Counted from the first letter of the stretch, positions 26,210 through 35,291 are shown. The stretch is 37,688 nucleotides of DNA from Brevundimonas sp. ASV9 (GCF_016429195.1 NZ_JAELUF010000024.1:1-37688), one strand, 5' to 3'. The notes: generated from the sequence alone by a model not told the origin. Program-made: numbers and translations.

Positions 26210-26713
26210 ATGACCCAGTCCCTGATCCTGCATCGCCGGGGCCTTCTAATGGGCGCCGGCGCGCTCGCCCTGTCCGCCTGTTCGCCTGAGACGTCCGAAG
26301 CCGGGGAGGGGCAGTACGCAGCCTCGCCCTATCGTCGGGTGTCCGATGCGGATTGGCGACGACGCTTGGGCGACGCCTCCTGGCGCGTGATGCGGCACGA
26401 GGGGACGGAGCGTCCCTATTCCAGCCCGTTAAACGATCAGCATGCGCGCGGGACGTTCGTCTGCAAGGGCTGCGATCTGCCGCTGTTCCGATCGCAGTGG
26501 AAATTCGATTCCCACACCGGCTGGCCCAGCTTCTATGACGTCATCGCCGCCAATATCGGCAAGAAGCGTGACCTGGCCATCGGCATTCCACGCACCGAAT
26601 ATCATTGCGCCCGCTGCCTGGGACACCAAGGGCATGTGTTCGACGATGGTCCGCGTCCGACGGGGCTGCGCTACTGCAACAACGGCGTGGCGCTGAAGTT
26701 CGTCTCGGCCTAA
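26210..26713 (+). CDS. msrB: Secreted peptide methionine (R)-S-oxide reductase
   Basis: MsrB reduces the R-epimer of methionine sulfoxide in proteins. The 167-residue protein has an RR-containing lipoprotein-like signal (LILHRRGLLMGAGALALSAC, Cys24), then the MsrB fold. Zinc ligands are Cys85, Cys88, Cys133 and Cys136, FDSHTGWPSF is present, and the catalytic Cys156 lies in RYCNNGVALKF. The usual RYCINS is changed to RYCNNG but the cysteine is kept. Export suggests repair of periplasmic proteins; its electron donor is not encoded here. It ends in a 4-base overlap with the convergent gene. Confidence 0.92.
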   Translation: MTQSLILHRRGLLMGAGALALSACSPETSEAGEGQYAASPYRRVSDADWRRRLGDASWRVMRHEGTERPYSSPLNDQHARGTFVCKGCDLPLFRSQWKFDSHTGWPSFYDVIAANIGKKRDLAIGIPRTEYHCARCLGHQGHVFDDGPRPTGLRYCNNGVALKFVSA

Positions 26714-27087
26714 GCGCGACACGCGCGCACGGCCGAATCGACGGTCAGGCCGAAGATGACCGAGGCGATGATCACCAGCAGCCCATAGTCGTGACCGGCG
26801 AAGAATACGGGCGCGCAGGCCATGGCGATGACGATCAGTGGAAACAGTCCGGCCCACACCGCCGTGCCAGGCGTGCTGACGTGGATCAGCGGCTGAGCGA
26901 CCGGTCGTTTCATCGCGCGCGCCATCCGTTCGTTGAGCAGGACAAAGGCGGCCGCGCAGATGACAGCCGAGATCAAGTATTTGATTGTACTGCCCGGTTC
27001 TCCGAACAGGCTGGCCGTCATGATCAGCAGGATCAAGGCGACGCCTGTGCTGAGGGCGAGCAAGGCGTTGGGTTCGAGACGGTTCAA
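26710..27087 (-). CDS. Membrane protein coupled to phaC
   Basis: A 125-residue protein with four membrane segments: ALLALSTGVALILLIMTASLF, IKYLISAVICAAAFVLL, AVWAGLFPLIVIAMACAPVFF and YGLLVIIASVIFGLTV. It starts with TTG at 27087, overlapping the phaC stop (TTGA), so it is probably translated by coupling. I do not recognise the family and assign no function. The overlap with msrB at the other end suggests no space for a terminator between them. Confidence 0.6.
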   Translation of the reverse strand: MNRLEPNALLALSTGVALILLIMTASLFGEPGSTIKYLISAVICAAAFVLLNERMARAMKRPVAQPLIHVSTPGTAVWAGLFPLIVIAMACAPVFFAGHDYGLLVIIASVIFGLTVDSAVRACRA

Positions 27088-29024
27088 GACTTTACTTTCA
27101 CATAGCTGCCCGGCGCCGGCTCAATGGGCTTGAGCAGGCCCTTGGCCGGGTCGCGGGCGGGGATTTGCTTGCCGGAACGCGCGCCGAGCCAGGCCGACCA
27201 ATGCTCCCACCAGCTGCCTGAATGTTCGACGGCTTCCGCCTGCCATTCGGCCAAGGTCGCGGGCAGGGCAGGGTTGGTCCAGTGCTGATACTTCTTTGCG
27301 GCGGGGGCGTTGATGACGCCGGCGATGTGACCTGACCCGGCCAGGGTGAAGGTCACATCCTTGCCGCCGAACAGTTTGGCGGACCGATAGACCGAGTTCA
27401 TCGGCGCGATGTGATCCTCTCGGCTGGCCTGAAAATAGAGCGGGATCTCGACCTTCGACAGGTCCGCCGTCAGGCCGCCGATCTCGAACTGCCCCTTGGC
27501 CAGAGCGTTGGCTCCATACATCTGACGTAGATAATCGAGATGCAGCGTCTTGGGCATGCGGGTCTGATCGGCGTTCCAGAACAGCAGGTCGAAGGCGGGC
27601 GGATCCTTGCCCAGCAGATAGTTGCTGATGAAGAAGGACCAGATCAGATCGTTGGACCGCAGGGCGTTGAATGTTTCCGCCATGGCCGCGCCCGGCAGGA
27701 CGCCGCCCGCCGCATCCATCTGACGCTCGATCTCGGCGATCCAGTGTTCGTCGGTGAACAGCAGCAGGTCGCCGGCCTCGGCGAAGTCATGTTGAGCGGC
27801 GAAGAAGGTGGCGGCGGCGATGCGCTTGTCGCCCTTGGCCGCCATATGCGCCAGACCAGCGCCAAGCAGGGTGCCGCCGATGCAATATCCCACGGCATTC
27901 AGTTGCTTGGTTCCCGCCTGCTCCAGCGTCTTCTCGACCGCGCGATAGATGCCCTTTTCCAGATAGTCGTCGAAGCCGAAGCCGGCCTTGTCCTTGTCCG
28001 GATTGACCCAGGAACAGACGAAGACCGTGAATCCTTGAGCCGACAGCCAGCGGATCAGCGAGTTCGCCGGCTGCAGGTCCATGATGTAGAATTTGTTGAT
28101 CCAGGGCGGGAAGATCAGCAGCGGAGTTTCGTGCTGCGTCTCGGTCGTCGGCGCGTACTGGATCAGCTCGAACAGCTCATCGCGCCACACGACCTGGCCT
28201 GGTGCGGTGGCGACGTTCTCGCCAACGACGAACTTGCCGTAGTCGGCCTGGCTGATGCGCAGCGATCCGCCGCCACGTTCAAGATCCGCGGCGAAGTTCT
28301 GCATGCCCTTCACCAGCGATTCGCCGCTGGTCTCCGCCAAGGCTTTCAGCGCGACGGGGTTGGAGGCCAAAAAGTTCGACGGCGAGAAGGCGTCTGTCAG
28401 CAGGCGGGTGAAGAATTGCGCTCGACGTTTGAGAGTCGGATCGACGTCCTCGACGCCGGCGATCAGGCCGTTCATCCAGTCCGACGTCAGAAGATACGAC
28501 CGCCGCATCATGTCGAACATCGGGTTTTCGGACCAGGCCGGGTCCTTGAACCGCTTGTCATCTGGCGCGGGATCGGGCGTCTCGCCGGCCGCCTGACGCG
28601 CCGTCGATGACCAGAGCTGCATATAGCGGCCAAACAGGTCAGCCTGGGCCTGAATCATCTTGTCGGGCTGGGCGGCCAAGCTGGTCATGACTGACGTCAT
28701 GGCTGGCGCGACGTTGAAGGGATCGGCGGAAAGGGCGGCCGGCCGATCGGCTTGGGTCAGCGCCGCCTCGGCGATCGCGCTCTGTGCCATCATGGCCGCC
28801 TTGGCCAGATTCATCGACAGGGTTTCGATCAACTCGGCCTGGCTCGGCGTCGCTGCGGTCGGCTCAGGCGCCGACTCTGCACGGGATCCAGGTGCCGCTT
28901 CCTGGGCTTCCGCAGGTTTCGACTTGGGCTGGCGAGGCGGGCGGGGCTTGGCGGACGTCGGACGTCCGGCCTTGCGCACGGGGCGGTCAGCGGCGGCTGT
29001 TGGCGTCTTTGGAGCTTTGGCCAT
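27084..29024 (-). CDS. phaC: Class I poly(3-hydroxyalkanoate) synthase
   Basis: PhaC polymerises hydroxyacyl-CoA into polyhydroxyalkanoate granules. The 646-residue protein has an Ala/Pro/Lys-rich low-complexity N-terminus (1-60), the PhaC N-terminal domain, then an alpha/beta-hydrolase core. The nucleophile Cys381 lies in GYCIGGT, with Asp537 in ASREDHIAP and His566 in GSGHIAGVIN. The Trp-rich C-terminus reads SWWEHWSAWL. An AAGGA ribosome-binding site lies 6 bases from ATG 29024; a longer reading to 29786 crosses the recJ gene in antisense and is rejected. It is followed by a coupled membrane-protein gene. phaA, phaB and phasin genes are not visible. Confidence 0.96.
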   Translation of the reverse strand: MAKAPKTPTAAADRPVRKAGRPTSAKPRPPRQPKSKPAEAQEAAPGSRAESAPEPTAATPSQAELIETLSMNLAKAAMMAQSAIAEAALTQADRPAALSADPFNVAPAMTSVMTSLAAQPDKMIQAQADLFGRYMQLWSSTARQAAGETPDPAPDDKRFKDPAWSENPMFDMMRRSYLLTSDWMNGLIAGVEDVDPTLKRRAQFFTRLLTDAFSPSNFLASNPVALKALAETSGESLVKGMQNFAADLERGGGSLRISQADYGKFVVGENVATAPGQVVWRDELFELIQYAPTTETQHETPLLIFPPWINKFYIMDLQPANSLIRWLSAQGFTVFVCSWVNPDKDKAGFGFDDYLEKGIYRAVEKTLEQAGTKQLNAVGYCIGGTLLGAGLAHMAAKGDKRIAAATFFAAQHDFAEAGDLLLFTDEHWIAEIERQMDAAGGVLPGAAMAETFNALRSNDLIWSFFISNYLLGKDPPAFDLLFWNADQTRMPKTLHLDYLRQMYGANALAKGQFEIGGLTADLSKVEIPLYFQASREDHIAPMNSVYRSAKLFGGKDVTFTLAGSGHIAGVINAPAAKKYQHWTNPALPATLAEWQAEAVEHSGSWWEHWSAWLGARSGKQIPARDPAKGLLKPIEPAPGSYVKVKS

Positions 29025-29108
29025 TATCGTCCTTCGCGCGTCCTGCGCCAGAGGGCGGTTCATCCACCCTTCCGCACACCGCGATGATGGCATAAGACCA
29101 TCAAGGAA

Positions 29109-29558
29109 ATGAACGCGTCGCACTCGAAAAAGATGATCCTGATCGCCGCAGTCGCGATCGCGACGCCATTGAGCGGCTGTATCGGCGCATCCGCCTCCAA
29201 GACGGAGGCTGTCTCGCCGCTGGCGCCGCGTATCCAGGAACTGGTCGACGCCAATCGGCGCTATCCGCGCTGGGAGGACTTTCCGGCAGCGCCGACCGAT
29301 CTGCCGCCGGTCACTCAGGTCGCGTCGAATTTGCAGCGTCTCCAAGGCGACAGCGCGACGCTGACCAGCGAGATCGCACGCATCGACTGGACGCTCGGCG
29401 ACGCCGAGGCGCTCGCCGCCGAAACACGCGCGGCCGTGAACGCCGTTCCGGTGTCGCCTGACGCCGTCCGAACCCAGGCGGATATCGAGGCCTTCGCTCA
29501 AAGCCTGCGTGATAGGGCCAAGGCTCCGCCGCCGCTCGACCGTCGCCCGGCGCGATGA
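29109..29558 (+). CDS. Hypothetical lipoprotein
   Basis: The 149-residue protein begins MNASHSKKMILIAAVAIATP, with lipobox LSGC. The mature region is helical and Ala-rich with PRWEDFPAAPTDLPPVTQVA. It is divergent from phaC (85 bases) and 39 bases upstream of recJ. ATG codons at 29109 and 29133 are both possible; the first has AAGGAA directly against it, so spacing is poor. I recognise the PRWxDFPAAPT-type segment as typical of small alphaproteobacterial lipoproteins, but assign no function. Confidence 0.7.
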   Translation: MNASHSKKMILIAAVAIATPLSGCIGASASKTEAVSPLAPRIQELVDANRRYPRWEDFPAAPTDLPPVTQVASNLQRLQGDSATLTSEIARIDWTLGDAEALAAETRAAVNAVPVSPDAVRTQADIEAFAQSLRDRAKAPPPLDRRPAR

Positions 29559-29597
29559 GCGGTCGCGCGGGAGGCAGAATCCCGCGATAATGCGCTG

Positions 29598-31409
29598 ATG
29601 GCAGACGACTGCGGCGCAAAGACCCTGAACGCATTCCTCGGCGTGTCTCGATCCCTGTCCGGGCGCGCCTGGCGTCAACGTCCGGCCGACGCCGCAACGA
29701 CGCGCGCGCACATGCAGACCCTGAACCTGGAAGAACCGCTGGCCCGGGCCTTGGCCTCGCGGGGCGTTCGCGCCGACCAGGGCCAAGATTTCCTCACCCC
29801 GACCCTGCGCGCCCTGTTTCCCGACCCGTCCAGCTTTATGGATATGGACGCAGCGGCCGATGCGATCCTGAACGCGTTACAGGCCAAGGCGAACATTCAT
29901 GTCTTCGCCGACTATGACGTGGACGGCGCCTCCAGCGCGGCGCTGCTGGTGCGTTGGTTCCGGGCGATGGGACATACGCTTTCGATCTATGTTCCGGACC
30001 GGATGACCGAAGGTTACGGCCCCAGCGCCAAGGCCTTCGACACGCTGAAGGCCTCGGGCGCCGATCTGGTCATCACGGTGGATTGCGGGGCAGCGGCGAA
30101 CGAAGCCCTGGCGCATGCGGCCGCCATCGCCCTGAACGTCGTCGTGATCGATCACCACCTGATGCGCAGCGAGCCGCCGACGGCGTTGGCGGTCGTCAAC
30201 CCAAACCGGCCGGGCTGCAACTCGGGTCAAGGAAATCTGGCGGCGGCGGGCGTCGTGTTCGTGCTTCTGGCGGCGCTAAACCGGGAGGGGCGGCGTCGGG
30301 GCCTGTTCGCCGAGAGGATCGAGCCGGACATTCGTCAGTGGCTGGATCTGGCGGCCCTAGGCGCCATCTGCGACGTGACCGGGCTAACCGGCTTCAATCG
30401 CGCGCTGACAGGCCTTGGTCTGAAGGTTATGAGCGACTGGCGCAATCCGGGTCTGCGCGCGCTGTTGGCGGCGGCCGGCGCCGAACCGGGACCGGCCAAG
30501 AGCAATCATGCCGGTTTCATCCTGGGACCGCGCATCAATGCGGGAGGACGCATCGGTCGCTCCGACCTCGGCGCACGGCTGCTGTCGACGGATGATCCGG
30601 CCGAGGCCGAGGCTCTGGCGATCGAACTCGATGCGCTGAACCTGTCGCGGCGCGATGTCGAGCGGGCCGTCACCGACGCGGCCGTTCGCCGAGTCGAAGC
30701 GACCGGCGCCCACGCCGACGAAAGCGCCGTCGTCGTGGTCGCGGGCGAGGACTGGCACCCCGGCGTCGTCGGCATCGTCGCCGGCCGTTTGCGCGAGCGC
30801 TGGCGCAAGCCGGTGATCGTCATCGGCGTCGATCCCGTAACCGGTCTTGGAAAGGGCTCGGGCAGGTCACAGCCAGGCATGAACCTAGGACGCGCGATCC
30901 AGGCGGCCTGGGAGAGCGGGATCCTTCTCGCTGGCGGCGGTCATGCCATGGCGGCAGGCCTGACGATGGACGGTGCGCGCGTATCCGAGCTGACCGCCTT
31001 CCTGAACGAAAGACTGGCCAGTGAAAGGGTCGAAGCTGTCGCACAGGACGTGCTTGAGATCGACGCCCTGATCGACCCCGCGGCGGCGACGCGCGATTTG
31101 TTCGAATCGTTCGAGCGTCTGGCCCCATTCGGCCCTGCCAACCCGGAACCCAGCTTCGCCCTGAGCGGGGTTCAAGCCCGCGAACCCGTCGCCATGAATG
31201 GCGGTCACGTGCGGTGCCGACTGGTCGGCCCCGACGGCGCTTCGCTCAAGGCCATCGCCTGGCGCTGCGCCGATCTGCCGACGGGCCAGGCGTTGCTGTC
31301 GGGGCAGGGCGGGCTGAGTGTCGTGGGCCGGCTGAAGGCTGACGACTGGAATGGCCGCAAGGGTGTGCAGTTCGAGATCGAGGATGTCGCCGATCCTCGA
31401 ATGATCTGA
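29598..31409 (+). CDS. recJ: Single-stranded-DNA-specific exonuclease RecJ
   Basis: RecJ is a 5'-3' single-strand DNA exonuclease in recombination, mismatch repair and base excision. The 603-residue protein carries the DHH-family metal motifs FADYDVDGASS at 103-113, VDCG at 161-164 and IDHH at 184-187. The DHHA1 glycine-rich motif GGGHAMAAGLTM and the C-terminal OB-like domain follow. Conserved ILGPRINAGGRIG is intact. The start may lie further in than 29598; the first 25 residues are poorly conserved. A run of A and T follows, but no clear hairpin, before tRNA-Glu. Confidence 0.95.
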   Translation: MADDCGAKTLNAFLGVSRSLSGRAWRQRPADAATTRAHMQTLNLEEPLARALASRGVRADQGQDFLTPTLRALFPDPSSFMDMDAAADAILNALQAKANIHVFADYDVDGASSAALLVRWFRAMGHTLSIYVPDRMTEGYGPSAKAFDTLKASGADLVITVDCGAAANEALAHAAAIALNVVVIDHHLMRSEPPTALAVVNPNRPGCNSGQGNLAAAGVVFVLLAALNREGRRRGLFAERIEPDIRQWLDLAALGAICDVTGLTGFNRALTGLGLKVMSDWRNPGLRALLAAAGAEPGPAKSNHAGFILGPRINAGGRIGRSDLGARLLSTDDPAEAEALAIELDALNLSRRDVERAVTDAAVRRVEATGAHADESAVVVVAGEDWHPGVVGIVAGRLRERWRKPVIVIGVDPVTGLGKGSGRSQPGMNLGRAIQAAWESGILLAGGGHAMAAGLTMDGARVSELTAFLNERLASERVEAVAQDVLEIDALIDPAAATRDLFESFERLAPFGPANPEPSFALSGVQAREPVAMNGGHVRCRLVGPDGASLKAIAWRCADLPTGQALLSGQGGLSVVGRLKADDWNGRKGVQFEIEDVADPRMI

Positions 31410-31439
31410 CGACGGCTTCAAAAAACTGAAAATCCACGC

Positions 31440-31468
31440 TTGCACCGCCCCGAGGGCGCGGCTATATC
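31440..31468 (+). promoter_or_regulatory. Promoter of tRNA-Glu
   Basis: TTGCAC at 31440-31445 and TATATC at 31463-31468 are exactly 17 bases apart, about 20 bases before the tRNA. Confidence 0.65.
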
Positions 31469-31487
31469 GCCGGCTCTCCCGCGCAGC

Positions 31488-31562
31488 GGTCCCTTCGTCT
31501 ATCGGTTAGGACGTCAGGTTTTCAACCTGAAAAGAGGGGTTCGACTCCCCTAGGGACTGCCA
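31488..31562 (+). tRNA. tRNA-Glu, anticodon TTC
   Basis: The acceptor GGTCCCT pairs with AGGGACT (one G-T), followed by discriminator G and encoded CCA. The anticodon stem TCAGG/CCTGA carries loop TTTTCAA with TTC at 31521-31523, and the T-arm has GGTTCGACTCC. Confidence 0.95.
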
Positions 31563-31783
31563 CGCGGGCAGGACGATGATTGAGCCTTTTGAGGCTCCCG
31601 AGAAACAGCCCCAATCAAGATTGCAAACGAACAGGCCGCCATTCACCGGCGTCCACGACGCGCGTCTGCGCGCCCCCCAAACGCAAGCTTCTGCATAGAC
31701 GCGCATTTTCCGCTTTTCAAAATTTCGCGGAACGGTGTTAAATATAGAACGAGTCCGCTGGAGGCGCGGGCGGGGGTTTTTAA
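31563..31783 (+). other. Gap between tRNA-Glu and the cold-shock gene
   Basis: No gene is supported here. It holds the perfect hairpin GAGCCT-TTTG-AGGCTC at 31582-31597, a candidate end for the tRNA transcript, and an AT-rich stretch (31710-31750) with TATAGA at 31743-31748. That is probably the promoter region of the cold-shock gene, though its -35 is not recognisable. Confidence 0.4.
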
Positions 31784-32323
<540 letters not shown>

Positions 32324-32344
32324 TCGAGCGCCCAGGAGAGGCGT

Positions 32345-32824
32345 ATGATCAAGGCGACGAGACGTTTTGCACTGGCGGGCCTGGTTATGCTCGCTCTCGC
32401 AGGATGCGCGGCCAAGGCGCCTGTCGGCCCCAATGGCGAACCGCTCCAGAAGCTGGCCGTCGTGACCACGTCGGGCGAGCATCAGTTCTGGGTCGAAATC
32501 GCCGACGAAGAGCCCGAACGTCAACGGGGATTGATGTTCCGTCCGCCGCTCGAGGCAGACCGCGGCATGCTGTTCCAGTGGCCGGGCGAAGCACCGCGCG
32601 AGCAAAGCTTCTGGATGCGCAACACGCCGAGCTCCCTGGATATTCTGTATATCGATCCGCAGGGCCGGATCGTCTCGATCGCTTCGCACGCCACGCCCTT
32701 CTCCGAGGCGCCGATCCCTTCCAATGGCGCCGCCAACGGCGTCTTGGAACTGCGGGCAGGGCGGGCGGCCGAAATCAACGCCAAGCCCGGCGACAAAGTT
32801 TTACATCCTTATTTCAAGCCTTGA
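32345..32824 (+). CDS. DUF192 lipoprotein
   Basis: DUF192 proteins are small secreted proteins of unknown function found in bacteria and archaea. The 159-residue protein begins [21 protein letters not shown], a lipoprotein signal with Cys21. It contains the family's core: [39 protein letters not shown], then [19 protein letters not shown] at 32335 or so, before the ATG, fits. It follows the cold-shock gene; this pairing occurs in other alphaproteobacteria. Its stop codon overlaps the upstream region of the next tRNA. Confidence 0.92.
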   Translation: MIKATRRFALAGLVMLALAGCAAKAPVGPNGEPLQKLAVVTTSGEHQFWVEIADEEPERQRGLMFRPPLEADRGMLFQWPGEAPREQSFWMRNTPSSLDILYIDPQGRIVSIASHATPFSEAPIPSNGAANGVLELRAGRAAEINAKPGDKVLHPYFKP

Positions 32825-32853
32825 TTGCGGATCGCCTCGCGAAGTGCCAATAG
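32825..32853 (+). promoter_or_regulatory. Possible promoter of tRNA-Pro(TGG)
   Basis: TTGCGG at 32825-32830 and CAATAG at 32848-32853, 17 bases apart, start right after the DUF192 stop. The -10 is poor, and read-through from the DUF192 operon may also contribute. Confidence 0.35.
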
Positions 32854-32869
32854 AGCGCTCCGTTCGGTC

Positions 32870-32946
<77 letters not shown>

Positions 32947-33027
32947 ACGGAAACAATGACTTAGCCTGGTTGGCGGTCAGCGGTGTGGCTTTTGGGGCGC
33001 GCCGGGGGCACAAAATGCGGAGTTGGC

Positions 33028-33294
33028 TTAGGCCCGAACCGCCGCGATCAGAAAAAACAGCCAGACCACGATTGGTCCGGCAGCTGTGCCCCAGCCGATT
33101 GATTCTTTGTTCCTCCAGGCGAGAGCCATTGCGACCGCGGGGAGGGTGGTGATCGCCAGAGCCATGCCGAAAGCCTCGACTGGCCACATCGCCGGAGCCG
33201 GACGCGCAAGACACAATATCAACGCGTAGCTCAGCGCAAGCCAAGCCCCCGCTATCTGCCATTTCCGACCAGCGACGCGAAAAGCCGGCGGCAT
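33028..33294 (-). CDS. Small three-segment membrane protein
   Basis: The 88-residue protein has segments at KWQIAGAWLALSYALILCLA, VEAFGMALAITTLPAVAMAL and GTAAGPIVVWLFFLIAAV. The start at 33294 overlaps the LprI-like gene stop as TGATG, so it is coupled to it. Holin-like size and topology are noted, but I see no family match. Its position at the 3' end of the cassette suggests cargo rather than a lysis role. Confidence 0.6.
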   Translation of the reverse strand: MPPAFRVAGRKWQIAGAWLALSYALILCLARPAPAMWPVEAFGMALAITTLPAVAMALAWRNKESIGWGTAAGPIVVWLFFLIAAVRA

Positions 33295-33662
33295 CACCAC
33301 CGCCCGGCGCGTTGCAAATAATCGGCCCGATCGTAAAGCGCTTCGATCAAACACGCATCGCGGCGCATGTCTGCGGAGTTGCCGCCGCCAGCTAGATCGT
33401 ATTCAGCCGCGCAGTCGTGATCGACCGAGGCTCGCCATAGTCCGTCCGAGTGCGCATCTGTCGTGTCGGACTTCACGAGCTCCAAGGCTTGACGCGCCCA
33501 CGCAAGTTCGTCGCGAAGACACTGGCGCTGATCCGCCATCGACGGGGCGGCTGCTGCGCAGCGGTGGTAGGTCTCCGACGCCTTCATGGGGCGCTCACCC
33601 ACGGACTGCCCCCAAGCTGGAACGGCGGCGCACGCCAGAGCTAAGGCTAGAATGTAACGCAT
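33294..33662 (-). CDS. LprI-like (DUF1311) secreted protein
   Basis: The 122-residue protein has signal peptide MRYILALALACAAVPAWG, then a helical Cys-containing domain: CLRDELAWARQALELV, SVDHDCAAEYDLAGGGNSAD and RRDACLIEALYDRADYL. The pattern of C-x-Leu..., W/R-x-x-x-D-x-x-C and GG followed by C-x-x-x-L/T-x-x-R matches the lysozyme-inhibitor LprI family (first described in mycobacteria). This is a family resemblance by eye. The mature protein would be periplasmic. Five cysteines besides the signal region allow disulfides. A dyad lies upstream at 33675-33693. Confidence 0.6.
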   Translation of the reverse strand: MRYILALALACAAVPAWGQSVGERPMKASETYHRCAAAAPSMADQRQCLRDELAWARQALELVKSDTTDAHSDGLWRASVDHDCAAEYDLAGGGNSADMRRDACLIEALYDRADYLQRAGRW

Positions 33663-33674
33663 AGGGCGTCTCGT

Positions 33675-33693
33675 GGTTGATGGTCGCTCAACC
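33675..33693. promoter_or_regulatory. Dyad upstream of the LprI-like gene
   Basis: GGTTGA and TCAACC form perfect 6-base arms with a 7-base spacer, starting 13 bases upstream of the LprI-like start. It could be an operator or an RNA hairpin. Confidence 0.3.
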
Positions 33694-33761
33694 TAACACC
33701 GCTCGCCGAGATACGGGAGCGCTGCTGGCTAGTTTGCCGGCACGGTACGGTAGCGCGGTGG

Positions 33762-34013
33762 TCAGTCCCGAGGCCGATAGCCGGCGATCTCATGTCGTTC
33801 ATCGGCGTTGCAGATTGTCGCCAAATAGGCCGGCGCATCCACATCGGCCGAGGCCCAGACCGCCCGGCATTCGTTGCCGATCTTGGGTTCGTAATCGGGC
33901 TCGCCCCACTCCGGTTCCGAGGCAGGGCGGAAGATGAGGAGCGCTGAGACCAATCCGAGCCCGATCAGGGCAATCATCTTTCCGCGCTTCGCGGGAGGCA
34001 CCGGCGCAATCAT
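33762..34013 (-). CDS. Unidentified small single-membrane-segment protein
   Basis: The 83-residue protein has one hydrophobic segment, MIALIGLGLVSALLIF, near the N-terminus and a mature region with NECRAVWASADVDAPAYLATICN, carrying two cysteines. The start at 34013 overlaps the stop of the upstream gene (ATGA). An internal ATG at 33977 gives an alternative start directly at the membrane segment. I recognise no family. Confidence 0.55.
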   Translation of the reverse strand: MIAPVPPAKRGKMIALIGLGLVSALLIFRPASEPEWGEPDYEPKIGNECRAVWASADVDAPAYLATICNADERHEIAGYRPRD

Positions 34014-34363
34014 CGAGCACGCTCGCGTCGGGCGATCAGCACCGTCTCCAGTTCGAAAGCACCTGTCACGACCGACCCCAATGGATTCGCGGCGCAGTAG
34101 TCATCCATCCAGGCCTTGATGCTGGAAATCTCTACCGAAGCCAGAAGGTCGTCGCCTCTTTCCGCAGATCGACCCGACAGGAACCCCAGAACGAAGTTCA
34201 TCAGCGCCGCTTTTCTGACGTCGTCCAGGTTCGCCGGCGCCGCGCGCCATCCGCCGCAGGTCATGTCACCCATATAGCGGAACTGGATGCCCTGAGCCGA
34301 TGCGGCCGTCGTCGATGATGCGATCGCTAGGCCCAAGCCCAGCGCAATGAGTGGTCGTCTCAA
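34010..34363 (-). CDS. Secreted conserved hypothetical protein
   Basis: The 117-residue protein has signal MRRPLIALGLGLAIASSTTA ending at ASAQ, then MTCGGWRAAP, ALMNFVLGFLSGRS and WMDDYCAANPLGSVVTGA. The GFLSG...W-x-D-x-Y-C-x-x-NPL pattern recurs in small secreted proteobacterial proteins of unknown function; I recall it but cannot name it. Two cysteines (in TCGG and DYCA) could form a disulfide. Start is TTG at 34363, overlapping the upstream stop (TTGA). It is in a run of coupled genes. Confidence 0.6.
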   Translation of the reverse strand: MRRPLIALGLGLAIASSTTAASAQGIQFRYMGDMTCGGWRAAPANLDDVRKAALMNFVLGFLSGRSAERGDDLLASVEISSIKAWMDDYCAANPLGSVVTGAFELETVLIARRERAR

Positions 34364-34740
34364 GTCATGTCCTTCGCCGTAAGACGTCGATCCGATGCGT
34401 CGTCATCCATCTTCTGGGCTGCGCTAATCAGGCAGATGCCGATGCAGATGAAGACGACCCCGCTGGGCAGACCAACAAACCAAAGTGCGGCGCGCTGGAC
34501 GATCACCCAGTCGTATGTTGGCGCGCCATAGCCGAAGCGCTGCCCGACCTCGAACAACGTGGGATGCGTCCACACGCCGGTCTTCAGCCACCCTATGGAT
34601 GAAGCGGCCGTCGACCATAGCCCCCAGATCACGAAGGCCCCACCGACCAGGCCGACCGCCAGGATGATCATCGCCTCGGCAAAGCGTTCTCGCTTGCTGA
34701 CTGGCGGGGGCACGGATGTCCCACTCTCTTGATCGTTCAT
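34360..34740 (-). CDS. Two-segment membrane protein, unidentified
   Basis: The 126-residue protein starts MNDQESGTSVPPPVSKRERF and has membrane segments AMIILAVGLVGGAFVIWGLW and ALWFVGLPSGVVFICIGICLI. Between them lies a 40-residue soluble loop (TGVWTHPTLFEVGQRFGYGA). It is followed in the operon by the secreted protein gene. A 13-base sequence upstream (34748-34760) recurs before the Ltp-like gene. No function is assigned. Confidence 0.55.
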   Translation of the reverse strand: MNDQESGTSVPPPVSKRERFAEAMIILAVGLVGGAFVIWGLWSTAASSIGWLKTGVWTHPTLFEVGQRFGYGAPTYDWVIVQRAALWFVGLPSGVVFICIGICLISAAQKMDDDASDRRLTAKDMT

Positions 34741-34747
34741 GCTGAGC

Positions 34748-34760
34748 CCCGTCGTGGGTT
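34748..34760 (+). repeat. Copy 1 of a shared 13-mer
   Basis: CCCGTCGTGGGTT here differs at one base from CCCATCGTGGGTT at 36288-36300. Each copy lies upstream of a minus-strand island gene start. Confidence 0.4.
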
Positions 34761-34799
34761 GCACATTGCACATCTGGGCCGCGTCCGTCGACTGGGCGT

Positions 34800-35291
34800 C
34801 TATGTGTGAGGCAACGCCTCCCACCCGACCAAAAGCAGAAGCGCGAATAACAGCAGGCCGCCGATGACATCTACGACGACCTTTTCGAAACGGGCCACCA
34901 CCCAGGCCCGCACCTTGGCCCAACCGGGCGCCTGAATCTCGACCACCGGCGGGCGACGTTCGGCCATTGCCCGGTCGCGGCGTTGCGACAGCAGTCGCTG
35001 AGCGGAGACATCCCACAACCCGAGCCGCGCCAGTCGATCCGACACGATCTCGGCCAGGGCGTCGACTTCGGCCGGCAGCGCCATGACCAAGTAGGCTTCG
35101 AGCGGAAGCGATCGTTGCGCCGCCGACCGGCAGATGTCGACGGCCTGGGTGGCGTGGGTCTCGAACGTCGCGATCAGATGCTTCACCGTGGCGCTGCTCA
35201 GCAGATTGGTCGGCGCGTCTTCCCGTCGGCGGCGCGGAACACTCTGGGCGGCAATCAACTCTCGGATCGAGTGATCCAGGCTGTCGCGCAT
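34800..35291 (-). CDS. Unidentified C-terminally anchored protein
   Basis: The 163-residue protein has a charged helical body, MRDSLDHSIRELIAAQS to VEIQAPGWAKVRAWVVARFE, and one C-terminal membrane segment, VVVDVIGGLLLFALLLLVGW. That topology would place the bulk in the cytoplasm and anchor it by its tail. It is the only gene of the cassette without an N-terminal signal. I recognise no family; several internal helices could mediate oligomerisation. Confidence 0.5.
   Translation of the reverse strand: MRDSLDHSIRELIAAQSVPRRRREDAPTNLLSSATVKHLIATFETHATQAVDICRSAAQRSLPLEAYLVMALPAEVDALAEIVSDRLARLGLWDVSAQRLLSQRRDRAMAERRPPVVEIQAPGWAKVRAWVVARFEKVVVDVIGGLLLFALLLLVGWEALPHT

Noticed and set aside
29025..29786. 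N-terminal extension of phaC to 900 residues
   Set aside because: The extension runs antisense through the lipoprotein gene and the start of recJ, lacks PhaC similarity, and the AAGGA site supports ATG 29024.
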